In this document: piece after piece, positions 39,101 through 52,677 of the stretch | Numbering within the stretch: the stretch's first letter is position 1 | Layout: each line of letters begins with the position of its first letter | Source: Candidula unifasciata | Taxonomy: Eukaryota; Mollusca; Gastropoda; Stylommatophora; Geomitridae | Reading direction: 5' to 3' | Assembly: GCA_905116865.2 (NCBI GenBank) | Contig: CAJHNH020002020.1 | Location: 62,001 to 126,000 of the forward strand | DNA: 64,000 bases | Notes under the pieces: generated by a model | Told to the model about the DNA's origin: nothing | The model's database searches: none | The model's input: the letters and a program-made list of their open reading frames with translations, nothing else | Translations under genes and position numbers: made by a program

Positions 39101-42100
39101 GTTATTCAATTCTCCTGTCCAAGCTAGTCATTAAATCCTACTGTCCAATCTAGTCATTAAATCCTACTGTCCAAGCTAGTCATAAAATCCTACTGTCCAG
39201 TCTAGTTATTCAATTCTCCTGTCCAAGCTAGTCATTAAATCCTACTGTCCAATCTAGTCATTAAATCCTACTGTCCAATCTAGTCATTAAATCCTACTGT
39301 CCAATCTAGTCATTAAATCTTACTGTCCGAGCTAGTCATTAAATCCTACTGTCCAAGCTAGTCATTAAATCCTACTGTCCAAGCTAGTTATTAAATCCCA
39401 CTGTCCAAGCTAGATGTAAAATTCTACTATTCCAGCAAGTAATAGAAATTCTACTGTCTAAGCAATTAATAGGAATTCGCCTGTCTAAGCAATTAATAGA
39501 AATTATATGGTCCAAGCTATCACTTTGGGAGGACCAGGCTTTTCTCTTCCATTTCCTGCACAAGCAGTTAATGTAGGCTTGGTGCAAGTTAACGTCATAG
39601 CTGCCTGGGCTGTTGATGTAGCTTGTGTGCAAGTTAATACCAAAACAGAGCTCCAGACTTCATGCCCTGCCTTGAAATTCTCTTTTTTTTATTCTATGCA
39701 AAGAGACTAAAGCATTCAGTAACTGCCTAAGCATACACTGAAACCTGTAGAAATCCATATTTTAAAAATACATGCCACAGGTAGAAAGAGTGACCAAAAA
39801 ACACATGAAAGAACAACAATTCTGTATCCTGGGATGCAAGGTGTAGAATGTTGTATTCTGTGATTATTGGGTTACTCCCTGTTATATTTAGAAACTACTT
39901 GAAACAAAGTTAATTCCCGATGGCAATCCAGTATGCTGTGGGAGTAATTTGACTCAATGAGCAGTAATAAATAAAACCGGTCGGACTCACTTTCTGTACT
40001 GTTATATTTGCACTCCCAGTTGAGAAAGATAGTGATAGACCACTCAGTGCTACAAAAACTGTAGGCTGGCTATTGTAGGGCCTTTGAAAAGGCACATATT
40101 GATTAATCATGCAATTAATAGGCCCTGTTTGGATGTTCTGGACCAAGGTTTGATTTCCGTGCATAGACCCTGTAAGATGATTCAGTGCCAGTGCATTCTG
40201 ATCGCTTTGAGACTGCAAATTTGCAGTCTGGTTTCTCAGTTCAGACACAGTTTGAATCAGCTCGGTGATGTGTTTGTTGCTCTGTGCAATTATTGAAGCT
40301 AGTTCAGATGTGGTTGGTTCTGAAGCTGTGATATAAACAACTTCTGATGTAGAAACTGGGTGAAGGTTGGCATCCAGTGCATTTATCTCGCAGGTGTATG
40401 GACCTGACTGATCACTAACTGGAAATGTCCAGGTAATTTCTAGATACCCTAGTTCACCGGCAATGGGCGATGAGTTTGAGTGGCCGTTTACTGTTATCTT
40501 GTCGAGGTCAGTGAAGGCTGTTGGGGGATCAAATGATGAGAGGCTGGCAACCTTTCGTTGAAGTCCAGTGTTTCTGTCTGTTCTGGATACAATTATAGAA
40601 ACAATATGGGACACCTCCACTTGAGTGAATATGGGGGACTTTGTTGTTGAATGTGTCGAGGAGGTTGTATATATTGTTGTTGCTGCTGTTGATACTTTTA
40701 TTGGTGTAGTTGCTGTAGTTGATGCAGGGCCTGCAGTTGCTACAGTTGCTGGGTGTGTTGTCCTTAATGTTGTTGCTGTTTGGGTAACCTGTCTTTTAAC
40801 AATCCTAACATTATGCTGTACAGCACATCGAAGTTGTAAGGTCTGAGTTAAAACTGGATAAATATTGCCTGGGGTGGCTTTGAAGTAAGCTCTTGATCCT
40901 TGTGTTGGTGGATAGAAGCAGTTCAGTAAAAAATTAGTGAAGTCATTAAGGAGTAGGGATATGCTGTATTGTTTATATACACATAAAAACAAATAAGATA
41001 TATTAAGAGAGCTGCTGGAGTAACAAGAAGTGATAAAATAAACTTGTTCAGTACCAGCTCATTGTTACTTCAACTCTTTCTATTTCTATTCAAAATGCAA
41101 TAAATGGAGTACTCTAACAACGCATATTTAGGAAGAAGCGTGGACAGAGCTGATGTCATCAACGCTGTATGGACTAGGTTGGGGGTTAATGGCGAATCTC
41201 TGATGCTAACACAACTGCGTGATCGAGGAGTTGAACTTGGAAAAGCTCATCTGTGTCATCTTCGATTTAAAAACAGGAGATAACTATAACCAACTCCTCA
41301 TGGGAACAATCAGTAGAGGTACCTTGGAGTGGCTGCTGCATCAGAGGACTGAGCATGCAGGGGGATGCCTGATGTGCAAAGACGTCGATTGTCATAAGAT
41401 AACATAAGATTTTGAGTTGCTAGGTACTCAGAGAGTTTAAATTAAAAGGCAGTTAGGCTAGGACTGAAACCAGTTTGACAGTTAATTTAAGATGAAATGT
41501 TATGGCTGCATTCTCATTAGATGGCTGAACCATTTCATTCTTTGTTTGTCAGTTTAATCAGATATGGCCTTATTCTAATTCCAATTTTTCTCTCTAATAC
41601 TGGTATTCGTAACCATGTCCTTTTGGTATTGTTAGACCTTTCGAAGACAGCACATTTTATGAAAATGATCAAATGTTAATAAAAATGACCAAATGTAATC
41701 AAAAAGATTACATCTGATAGAGGTTGACAGACTGCAGTGGCTGGGGCATATAGACAGGATGGTAGACAACAAGAGACAAAAATAGCGCACACAAAGGAGT
41801 TAAATGGGAGTAGACCATGAAGCAAATCAAAAAGACAGTGCAGAGATAATATACAGGCAGACATTTATCAGTTGGAAAGAAAAGACCAGTCACAAAGAAG
41901 AATAGTGAGTAATATCTGCAGCAGTAATAGAATGCCAGCCTTCTGTGATAAAGGTTGACTCAAAAACTTGCTAATGACTTACAAGATTTGTGGAAAAAGG
42001 GCAAGGGAGAGGCATAAATACCTGGATGGCTTACCCATGCGGATGGGAGGAGATACAAATACTCACCTCATCTGTGATTCTGGTGATTGTGTGAGATGAC

Positions 42101-43800
42101 GAAACATGACAGCCTACACTTATTGGATGACAGTGATGACAATGTAATGTTATAAATTGTACAAAAGGATGCTGATGATGGATTTAACTTGCAGTGGATG
42201 TCAGGGAGGTTAAAGATATGTTAGTTGAACCTATTCTCTTTTATCTTGAAATGTGATTGATCGGACTAGAGCTCAGAGCTGAGCTACCAGACTCTTCATG
42301 TTGATGACACACTTTTTAGCCAAACATAATTTCAAGACACAGTAAATCAGTCTACAAGCAAACCTGAGTTTTGTTTATGTTTGTGTTTATCTTTATTTAA
42401 CGGATCAACATCATGGCACACAGGTGTAACCCATAAGTGCTCCGTTTTTCTTCTAACTCTAGCCTGAGTCTGAAGAATCTCAGTGCAGTTCACAAACTGT
42501 GTTGCACCTGCGAGGATCCTGAAATACTTTGGTCGATTTTTTCTTAAACTCAAAATTGTGCCTAGGTAGTGCTGTTAGGCTACTTTTTTTCGATTTCCAA
42601 CTGCTGAGGGATTTTTACGTGCACAATATTACACACAGTCGTCTGGTCTTGCTACCCAGAGACCAGGGGAAGTTACTAGAAATCCACTTGAAAAAATCCC
42701 AACCTTCACCGGGGCTTGAACCCGGGACCTCTAGCTTCAAGGCGGACACCATGCCTCGAGACCACGCAGCCCCAAACTAACCCCTGACAAGAGATAAAGA
42801 CACATACAGAAATTATGTTTGTGTGGCACACCTTCACACTGCAGCTGACACACTGTGTTGTGACATACAGTTTGGAAAGCTCTGGCTGAGAGGCACTGGA
42901 GGTATGGTTTCTGATACAACTCTCGCGAATAGCCTGGATAGATACAGTAACCAGTGAATCCCTGGAAAAAGCTAATGAATGAACCATTTGCAACTCAGTG
43001 TTCTTCATTCAGGTGATGAGAGAACATTGTGACAACTGGAAATGTCAGTGGTAGAAAAGGCAAAGGCAGAGTATAAAATGATGCAGGATGGTCTAAGACA
43101 GTGGCATGCTGGAACTTTACGAATAAAATTGTTCCAGAATCTGATTCAGTAAAGCAAACTAAGTTACATACTGGGACAACTAGCCATTTTTGCAACATTT
43201 GACAGTCCAAATCAGGAAAAACATCTTATACAAAGCATTTTCATCCCCACCCTATTCTGCCAGTGCCAGACATGGTCACTCACAGCAAACCAGAAAAGAC
43301 AACTAGTAACCAGTGAAAAGTCTGAGAAATTCTGCAGTAGTGACCAAATGAGATAAAATGAGGAGTGAAGACAATGAGAGAAAAAAGAGAAAAAGTTTTT
43401 ATAGAGCCAGTACTGAATAACGTACTCAGACAGCAGTTAAAATGAGTTACCCACTTGGAATACATTGATGCCATTCCGTACAGAGCATATACCATAAGAG
43501 GTGAAGGGCATGGAGCACAAGGTAGAAATAGAACAAGATGAAAAGTTGGCGTTTCCCCTGTGGGTTCCAGGGCTCAATATGGGAGGGAAAGGAATAGACC
43601 CACTTGACCCCTAACAAGTATTTTGTAGAAGATGACTAATTAAGGCTGTTTCTTAGGGCCTGAGATGCAAGGAACCAACAATCTGCATATAAATAAGTAG
43701 GATCTGTAAAATAGGTGTGCATGCAACACTCATGTTCTGGATCAAGGCCAAAGTTCAGAATAACCAGAACTTTCTGCTGGAGTTTACAGACGGTGAGCAC

Positions 43801-43831
<31 letters not shown>

Positions 43832-46800
43832 AAGAAAAGATAGTATCAGAGAAAGTCTACAACATTACAGTGTCTATCATCGAGATGCCAAAAGAGCAAG
43901 AAGCAAAAATGTCATTTCCCTTGACACCTAAAGCAGAAAAAGAGGAAGTGAAGATTAATAATTAAACTTCCAGAGACACAAACACCCACACCATCTGGCA
44001 AGGCAAATGATTGTGAGGAACTGCTGGATTTGTAACTACCTGATAAACCTGATGTTTGTCTTGTATTCTAGGCACAGCATTATGGTCCAATGTGTTTATA
44101 ATTATTGTTGTGTTTGTTAATCGACCTATGCTTGGTAAATATAAATTTATGTAGCCTTTGGAGCCATTTCGATGGTTGGAGACGAATTCTGCCTGTATTC
44201 CACAGTGTGAATTTTAATCTGTACGATAGACATTTCCAATGAAGACACATTTTTTGTGTGGGTGTCTGTTAAGTCTTATAGCTTAGCGAGGTGCATACAT
44301 CATTTGGAGGTGACAGGTTTGGTTTCCAGCACAGTAACTGAAGCTTTTGATTTTTATATTGTCTAGTGTGTCCTTCTATCTTTCTTCTTCTTTCTATGAG
44401 TGGCGATGTATAAATTGTCTGTTCGTTTACTAAATATAACCTACCTGATGAACTATGGCAGAGTACTAGAAAGATGGCACAAGTGAAAACTCTTGTCATC
44501 ATCATCATTATGTTGCTTTTCATCTATAGCCCACAGTATAGATTTTGATGTCACAGTCACAGGTTGTAAAAACATGCGAACTTTTCTTGGCCTAATCAGC
44601 CTCTATATATATACTACTGGCCTTTCCACATAAGAGAAAATGCCATACTTGTTGGTTCTCAAGGAGTCCTGTTGATTCTGTCCTTTTTTTCTCAGCATAC
44701 TTGTTCAGTTATTCTTGTAGTGTACTTATACTCAACTGAGAAGCTTCTGCTGATGCATCTTGAAGATAAAGTTGAGAGGATTTTGGAGCACCATGTCTTG
44801 AAAAACTTATCTTTGATATTGGTTGGCTGGGTGATATCAAGGGTCCTTCCATTCTAAAGTGTTATCAGTAAGATTCGTCTGTAATGTTGTTTTTTATAAC
44901 CACCGTCATGATAGTACTAAGAAAACAAAAAGCCCGTCTTAGGCCATCTGTGCATTGGACAGATAGTGCGAGACCTGTACTTTAAAAGCAGTTGTCACTT
45001 GAGAAATAATGAGGTCAACATCACGGCCGCCGTCTGTACTTCTTGGTTCCCTGGGAACCAAGGTCAGTTGTAACATTCAACTCAGTGGGGATTAAGACCC
45101 AAGACCTTTGGACCAGCAGACAAGTGCTTAGTCAAGGTTTCCTCATAAACGTCACCATAATCATCTTTTACGACAATTACTACCATTAGTTTTCTTATCT
45201 GTGTTCATCCTTAAAATGGCAGTTGGTTTACGGCTAGGCTGGGATATCTGCACTTTTGGGCCCAAAGCATCCAGTTTGATCAAACTCTTCATTACTTGTC
45301 TTTTATGTCATGTTTTGTTGGGGGGGGGGGGGGGGAATGCAGTGGATCTGTTATTGTTTCCCCCAAAATAGGACTCTGGGACTCATATAACATACACTTA
45401 CTTGTCTTTAGCAAAATCCATGACATTTGGAAATTCAAGAGCAGGCTGAATTGGCCGCCTACCCAGGAAACATTTCTAAGCTTCCCACACCCAAAAAAAA
45501 ATGGAGTGCTGCCTTAAGATTACTCTTGTCTGGTCTGTGGAGAGAGACTGAAGCTCTTAAGGAGCTATTATTGTGCAATGACAGTGATTCTTTAAACACC
45601 AGATTGACTAAATCAGTGGAGCATATGTAATATTTATTGTCATCATTGTTGTAATTCACATCTTCATTATCATCTTACAGTAGTCATCTTATAGTAATCA
45701 GCTTATTGTAGTAATGATCTTATATGAACACCCTATGATTATTATCTTATAATAGTAACCATCCTTTTGTAATCGTATGAGCATCTTACAGTAATCTTAT
45801 CATAAATGTCTTTATCATAATAATCATCTCATCATAATCATCATCTTATAATAGTAATAATATTATTATAATCTTATTATAATTATAGTTATCTATCATC
45901 TTCACCAGCTAATAATGAGGGTACTGCTGGGGTGACCGTTTATTAACCCTCATTTAATTCTTCCGGTCAAAATGGACGCTAGGTACGGCCACCCTTTTTT
46001 TTTTAAAGCTGTGGCAAATATTTATTTTTTTTGCCAGACGGTGGCCGTTGCATTTTTGCTCCATTTGTAGACTGGAAGGATGTAGTTTCGTCGCCCAGCT
46101 TCTGAGTTGAGTGCATGGTGTGACACTGTGAGCTGCGTTTGTTTTTCGTTGGCACAGGAGGGGAGCATATGTGGGGTGACCCGTTTGCTATGAAGCTGAA
46201 ACTAGGATTACCAGATTACCAGATTACCAGATTATCTATCATCTTATCATAATCTGTCGACTGATAGTCTTAACAATCATCTTATGAGAAATAAATGTTT
46301 ATTTCAAAGAATTTAAATACAGTGGAAGTGGCTGCTGCAGAAGGCAGATTTCTTTACTTATACTGTGACCAAATATAAAAAGTACAAGAACTCATAACAC
46401 GATGGTTGAGATTCACATGACAGCTAGTTAACACAGCACACATGGATTGGGATTAAGCAAACCACAGAGCATGTCTTACAAGATATTTTGCCAGCCGTAG
46501 GAAATTTGGCAGACAGGAGCAACCCTGAAGGATAGAGCAGTAATAAAGACCTTAAGTGTGCTATCCTGTTTGTGATCCATGCAGGAGTGGATGCATAGCA
46601 ACAGTTGGTTGCTGAAGAAGAATAGTGGATGGACAGAGGAAAGTATTTCCTATATATAGAATGCATGAATTTGGAGTTTTTTTGTTAAAATTTTTTTTTC
46701 TAAATTCTCTTGTTTTGTTTCAATATTTTATTGATACTATGTAGTTATGGATAAAACAAATCAAAGTATTAATAAGAGAAAGAAAGTTACTAGCTGTGAT

Positions 46801-49800
46801 TACTAATGACTTCCCATCATTGGCTGGTTTGTCAGCCTTTAGCACCTTAAGTTTCCTTTGAAGTTGCTGTGCATCTCCTGGTTTGCCAGCCATTCCTCTA
46901 TTTAGTCTCCATTTAATCTGTCTGTTAAAATTCAAGATCTACATTGACAGCTTCTTAAATTGCTTTATTTCATTAACAGATTGTTTCACTATGATCAGAA
47001 ATGAGATCCTATTATGGATTGTAAAAGTTAGGTAAGCTCACTGGGTGGAAAGAGCATACATAGAGGAAAAAGTTGAAAAAGCAAGGAATTCTTATTTTGT
47101 TTGCTTTCTGATTTACACTGACAGACAAGTTAAGCAAGAAAAAAAAAACATGCCATAGTAACTATCATACAATAGTGGGTGTTTGAAAATGACAGCGGGA
47201 ATTACACCTAACTATACTTTTTTAATGTTTTAGGAGAATTCTTAAAAATTTTTTGCCAGACAAGATCAAAAATGAACAACTGATGAGGAAAGTCCATCAC
47301 TGGTAATTATTATGGAAGCAGGAGATAGCTAGGACATATTTGCAGTATGCCTGCTGACACTGTGGCAAGGGACAGCGCTTTGGTGGATGACAGGTGTAAA
47401 AAAAAACCAGGATAATGGATGACCTAAGGAAACCTGGAAGATGTCAAAAAGTAAAATGAAAGAATGTAAAATGACAAGAATTACCATAAGTAGAAAAAAA
47501 AACAACAACTGCAGACTGGCAGCAGGGGAGATCACCTATGAATGCCTTATGTGTCAACAATGACATGAAGAGTGTGCAGATATAGTTATCAACTGAAGAG
47601 TCCTACTACTGGGTGCAGAAACAATGAACACAACAATGACCACCCTAAGCATGTAACTTATAATACCCCCGTTTCGAGGAGCAGTCAAAAAGTAATGTCA
47701 TGAATAATTTTTAATTGCATTCAAAAGGCAAGAAAGCAGATAAAGTTCACATTGAAATGTAGCCCAGAGTCTGAACTTCAAAAGTTTGTTTCTCAATATA
47801 GTCTCAATATTTGTTACAGTTTTTATTCCATCTTTTCACAAGGAAATGTATGCCCACATGGTAAAAATATGTGTCTTTTTTTTTTTTTTAACCACTGGCG
47901 TACAGTGGGATCTCAGGGTTCTCAAAATATGTCCATGAAGATCTTATTTCAATCGTCCAAACAAATGGAAGTCTGAAAGTGCAAAATCGGGACTGCAATA
48001 ATGTCCAGCCGAATTCTTCTATCATATCAATCGTGCATTAAGCACTGTGTGGCAGGGAATTATCTTACAACAGTAGTTCTCTGATCGTTTAATAGGTAAA
48101 GGTGCCAAAGACGACTTCTAAGCTTCATCAAAGTTTAAAAATAACTGTAAGCATTCACCATGTTTCCCTGTTCCAAGAAATCAGATGGTGAACTTTTGAA
48201 CTTCTTTCTTGTCATTTATACAGTGTGATGCCATTCCATTGACGACCTCTTCGCTTCTAGTTTTAAAAAAAATGAACCTGAGTCTTGTCACTTGTTACAG
48301 TATTCGATAACAACTCCTCTCCTTCAGTTTGGTAATGGTGCAAGAGATTGATGGCTTGATTCTTCAAACACCGGTGGATGCAAATTGGGGTCTTGCTTTC
48401 AGCTTTGAGTAATTCTATGACATTACATTGTTTACACCGAACAACCTTAAAAGCCATTTTAAAACTGTTACAGTGGTGCCACCTGTTACTAAAACAGGTC
48501 TGTAGTGCTATAGTGTTTGAGGAACCCTGCTAAATTTACAAACTGCACACCTTCACAGTATTATAATGATGAATCTCTTATGCTAATCCAATCACATGGC
48601 TTAGAAGTAAAACCAGGTGAAGCATATCAGTGTGCCATTGAGGTCAAGATAGGAGCTACTATAACAGTCTTTAATATTGGAATCCAGGAGAGGTTCCATA
48701 GGATGGCTGCTGCAATCAGAGAACTGATAGGGGAATGCCAAATTTGCAGTGACATCAATTGTAATACAATAGCAAAACATCCTCTGTGTAGTGGAAGCAG
48801 ATTATACATTGGCACTGTCTAGAAAGCTCGTTGCCATGAAACAAAAATAAGGAAACCTGAAAAAGGAAAAAAAGGGCAGTGACATTAGCGTCATCACATC
48901 TGATCACCAACAGCAATCCAGCTAACATTGAACGAAACTGAAGCTGACTGACAACTGATGAGGAAGCCTGTGGCATTGACGTGCTTGACTGGAGCTGTAA
49001 CTGTCAGGTAGGTGTTGTAGTAGTCCCTCACTTTACTGAGACCTGACAGAGCAGTGACAACTTGAGGTGTGCTGTTGTATGGCACGGGGAAACTGATGAA
49101 AGTATCTGGTTTCGTTTCTTCACACAAGTGGAGCCCGGTTTGGATGTGGGGAATTTTCTGATGATCTATTGTTGATGTCAATCTGGCTATTTCTTGCTTT
49201 AGCTCAGCAATGTTCTTGTTGTTGGTCTCCACATACTGGACAATGTCCGTCACAGTTGGTTCAGATGCTGTGATATGTTGCGATGCCGTGAACGACACAG
49301 GGAATTTAGCATCATTAAGCGCAGACACCTGGCATACATATGTTCCTGAATCCTGGCTGTTGGGGCTAATCCTGATGACTTCCAAGAAGCCTTGTTCTCC
49401 TTTAGCCGACAGTTCCGTGTTGCCAGCGACTATAATCTCCCCTGTATGCGAGGTCTCGACAGAAGCAGGATCAAACGAGGTGACACTAGCTATAGTTTTG
49501 TTGACTCCGGTGACGTTATTTGTTTTATATACGACGATTGATACCACATGATGCACATTGGGTTGTTTTGTCTTTGCAGAAGGTGGGTGTTCTGTTATTG
49601 TCTCTGCATCCAGTAACTCCCCTGTTTGTAGGGAACAGCGTAGATGTAAAGTCGAAGTTAGGACTGGGCTGATGTTTCTGGGTCTTGCAGTAAAAATTAT
49701 GTGGGAGGCTGTGGATGAAATTAACATGTTGATTGAAAAAAACAACTGAAATCTCTTTTTTTGATTGATTTTTTTCTGATTGATTAAATTTTCTGATTTC

Positions 49801-52646
49801 TGTTTTTGATTGATTTCCTTTCTCTTTCATTACTCTTTATGGTTTTCTCTTTCTGATTTCTTTACGATTGTATCATTTTCTCTGACTGATTGATTTCTCT
49901 TTGCTTGATTTGCTCTTTCTTATTGATTGCTCTTTCTTATTGATTGCTCTTTCTCATTCTGATTCTATTTTATTGACTTTTCTGATTGATTGTTCTTTAT
50001 GATTGAATAATTGCTTCTTCTAATCATTTTCTCTCTGATTGATCATTTTCTATTTCAGATTGATTTCTTTCTGATTTTGTTTTTCTAATTATCTCTCTGT
50101 TTTTGGCGATACCTTGCATGCGATCAGCTATTGTTCACATGCCGCAGACAGTGTACGTTGTGTTATGTTGGGTCTGAGTCAAACAGACACATCTGGCTGG
50201 GTGTTTATAAACTTGCTGTACATTATGATTATTACCTCAGTGGCATAGTGTTTTCAATGCCATGGACCATGTTGTGTGAAGGGGGGACATCAGGAAGGGA
50301 ATGAGAATGAAGGAAGAAATGATTGCAGAAAGGATGAGAGCTGAGCATCAGAGAAGAAACACACTAAACACAAATGTTGACAACAACGGTTCTGAAATCC
50401 CCTGCTATAATTGTGGAAGACTTTTCTTAACCAGGGCGGGTCTTGCTAGTCACACTCACCATCATCATGGACTGTGAGTCCCTTACTTACTACTTAGTCG
50501 CTCCTCTTCTACCTTGGGGTGTAGAGGTTTGCCAGAGAGATCACCAGACGTCTCTATCAGCAGTTTTATTTCTGGCTTTGTTCCATTCCAGTCCTCTGTC
50601 AGTTAGGGACTGTCGGATGTTGTCTTCCCAGCGCACCCTGGGTCGTCCTGGAGGTCTGGTTCCCTGGTTCTTAGCCTCCCATGCCTGCCATGGTGGCCAA
50701 TTTTCTCCCATTCTGCATACATGTCCAAACCATTGTAACTGTGACTGATCCACTCGGGTTTGTAAGGGCTGGGTATCAAGATCTTGACGTATTGTCTGAT
50801 TGCGGACTTTGTCCCTTCTTGTCACTTGGACCACCTTTCTCAGATATCTCATTTTGACTGTGAGTCCCAAGCCTCCTAATAGTGCAATATAATCCTGTCA
50901 TCTGGAAAAACAGGACATTGCCAATCATAGTGTTTAGTGTGCGCACCTGCTGAGGTAGAAGTCTGGGTCCACATTAAAAAAAAAAAAAAACTGATGAAGG
51001 CATTTTGTGAGGTTCTCACCCTTCCCCACGAGATTTAGCAGCCCCCCCTTCCCCACTGTGCCACCCTCTCCCTTTCAAACCATGTATAGAGCTTGTCTAA
51101 CTTATTTTAGAGGAATTTATTGAAAAACAACCCCCCTATTTTGAATTTCATTTCCCTGTGTGGGTTCCTGGGCCCTATTATAGGAACAAAACAAGAATAG
51201 ACCCACTGCCTACCCAAAAGCATGTCGTAAGAGTCGACTACGTGGGAGCTTCCTTCAAAGTCAGAGTGCATCTGCCTGAGAGGCAAGAAACCAGCTGTCT
51301 GCGTACAGATGAGTCAGATCTCTAAAAAAGGATGCATATGTAACACTCAGCTTCTGGAACAGGACTGCAGTCCAAAAGTGGATGAACAACCAGAACTTTC
51401 GACCAGAGTTTTACAGCTAGTGAACACGAAGAAGAAGAAGAAGAAGAACTTTATTGACCTTAAAAAAAACTTTTTAATAGCTTACACAGAACATCACTGA
51501 GTGGAATTTTGGAATATTGTGATATACCAATGACAATAGTAAATATTGCCAAAACAACTCATGAAGGTTCAGAGTGTGCAGTGCAAACATATAATGCAAA
51601 CATATAATGGTATAATTAAGTGATTGGTTTGCAGTTGAAACTGAGATGTACTTTATTTTCCCTGTTATTTGCCATAACCATTGACTGGGTGATTAAAAAA
51701 AAAAAAAAAGTTGTGGTAGAAATACTGGCATTGACAGAGAGGCAAACACACAGTTGTTAGATCTCAGTTTAGCTGATGATATTGTTGTGCTAAGTAACTA
51801 ACATGTGAAGAAAAACAGATGATTTAGCTGTCATAGGATCAGAATGTCAATACATTTCAGTGATGAGCAGAGCCTGCAAAAAAGGAATATACATGCTGTA
51901 CAAAGTCAAAGAAATTTACAGACTGTAGACATTATTCTGCTACTTTTACTCCCACTTAGCTCAGGCTGCCTCCAGCACAGAGAGATAGATGGCGAACTTA
52001 TTGAAATGATGGATTCGCACCTGCAATCCAGTATATCGTCCAGACATTTCTGAGGCATTATTGTATCACTAACCACGGCAGCTGTGTAGTGAAATTTTGT
52101 TCTCAGTTTTAAAAAAATCCCCACTAGTGTGTTAAATTCTTTGCTTCATGAGATGAACATCAAGAAACCTTCCACTGTCTCACAGCCTTTAATGTATCGA
52201 GAGGTAAATATCCAGTTGATCTGTATATGTGATGTCTGAAACGGAATCTACACTTACTGAAAAATACTTTCTCTTTTATTTCTTCAAGGAAAGTACGAAG
52301 AACCTGTTGTCCCATTAATTCAATACATTCCTAACAAATATTGGCAGATAAATATGACAGATTCCCTTTTCCAGGACCATACGTTTTGAGATGCTCTCGA
52401 AGAAAGAGGCTAATTTACTCAGCACCTCTAGCATACCTAAATAGCTGTTATTTATGTCTTGACCTGGTCAGTATTCTGATTTACTCCACGAAATGGCAAA
52501 CCTCTGGGGGCAAGAAAGCTAATTACAGAAATCACACATGTCAACGCTTTTTGAGAATATTCCTGCTCTGGGCGATGTCACGCACACACAGGTGTGTGTG
52601 TGTGTGTGCATGCCCACGAGTACATGCATGGGCTGGGGTGTGTGTT

Positions 52647-52677
<31 letters not shown>

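Noticed and set aside
40993..44444. Start of gene A at Met encoded near 40992
   Set aside because: That extension has no signal peptide and crosses a good acceptor; the phase-1 signal exon at 44523-44445 explains the N-terminus better.
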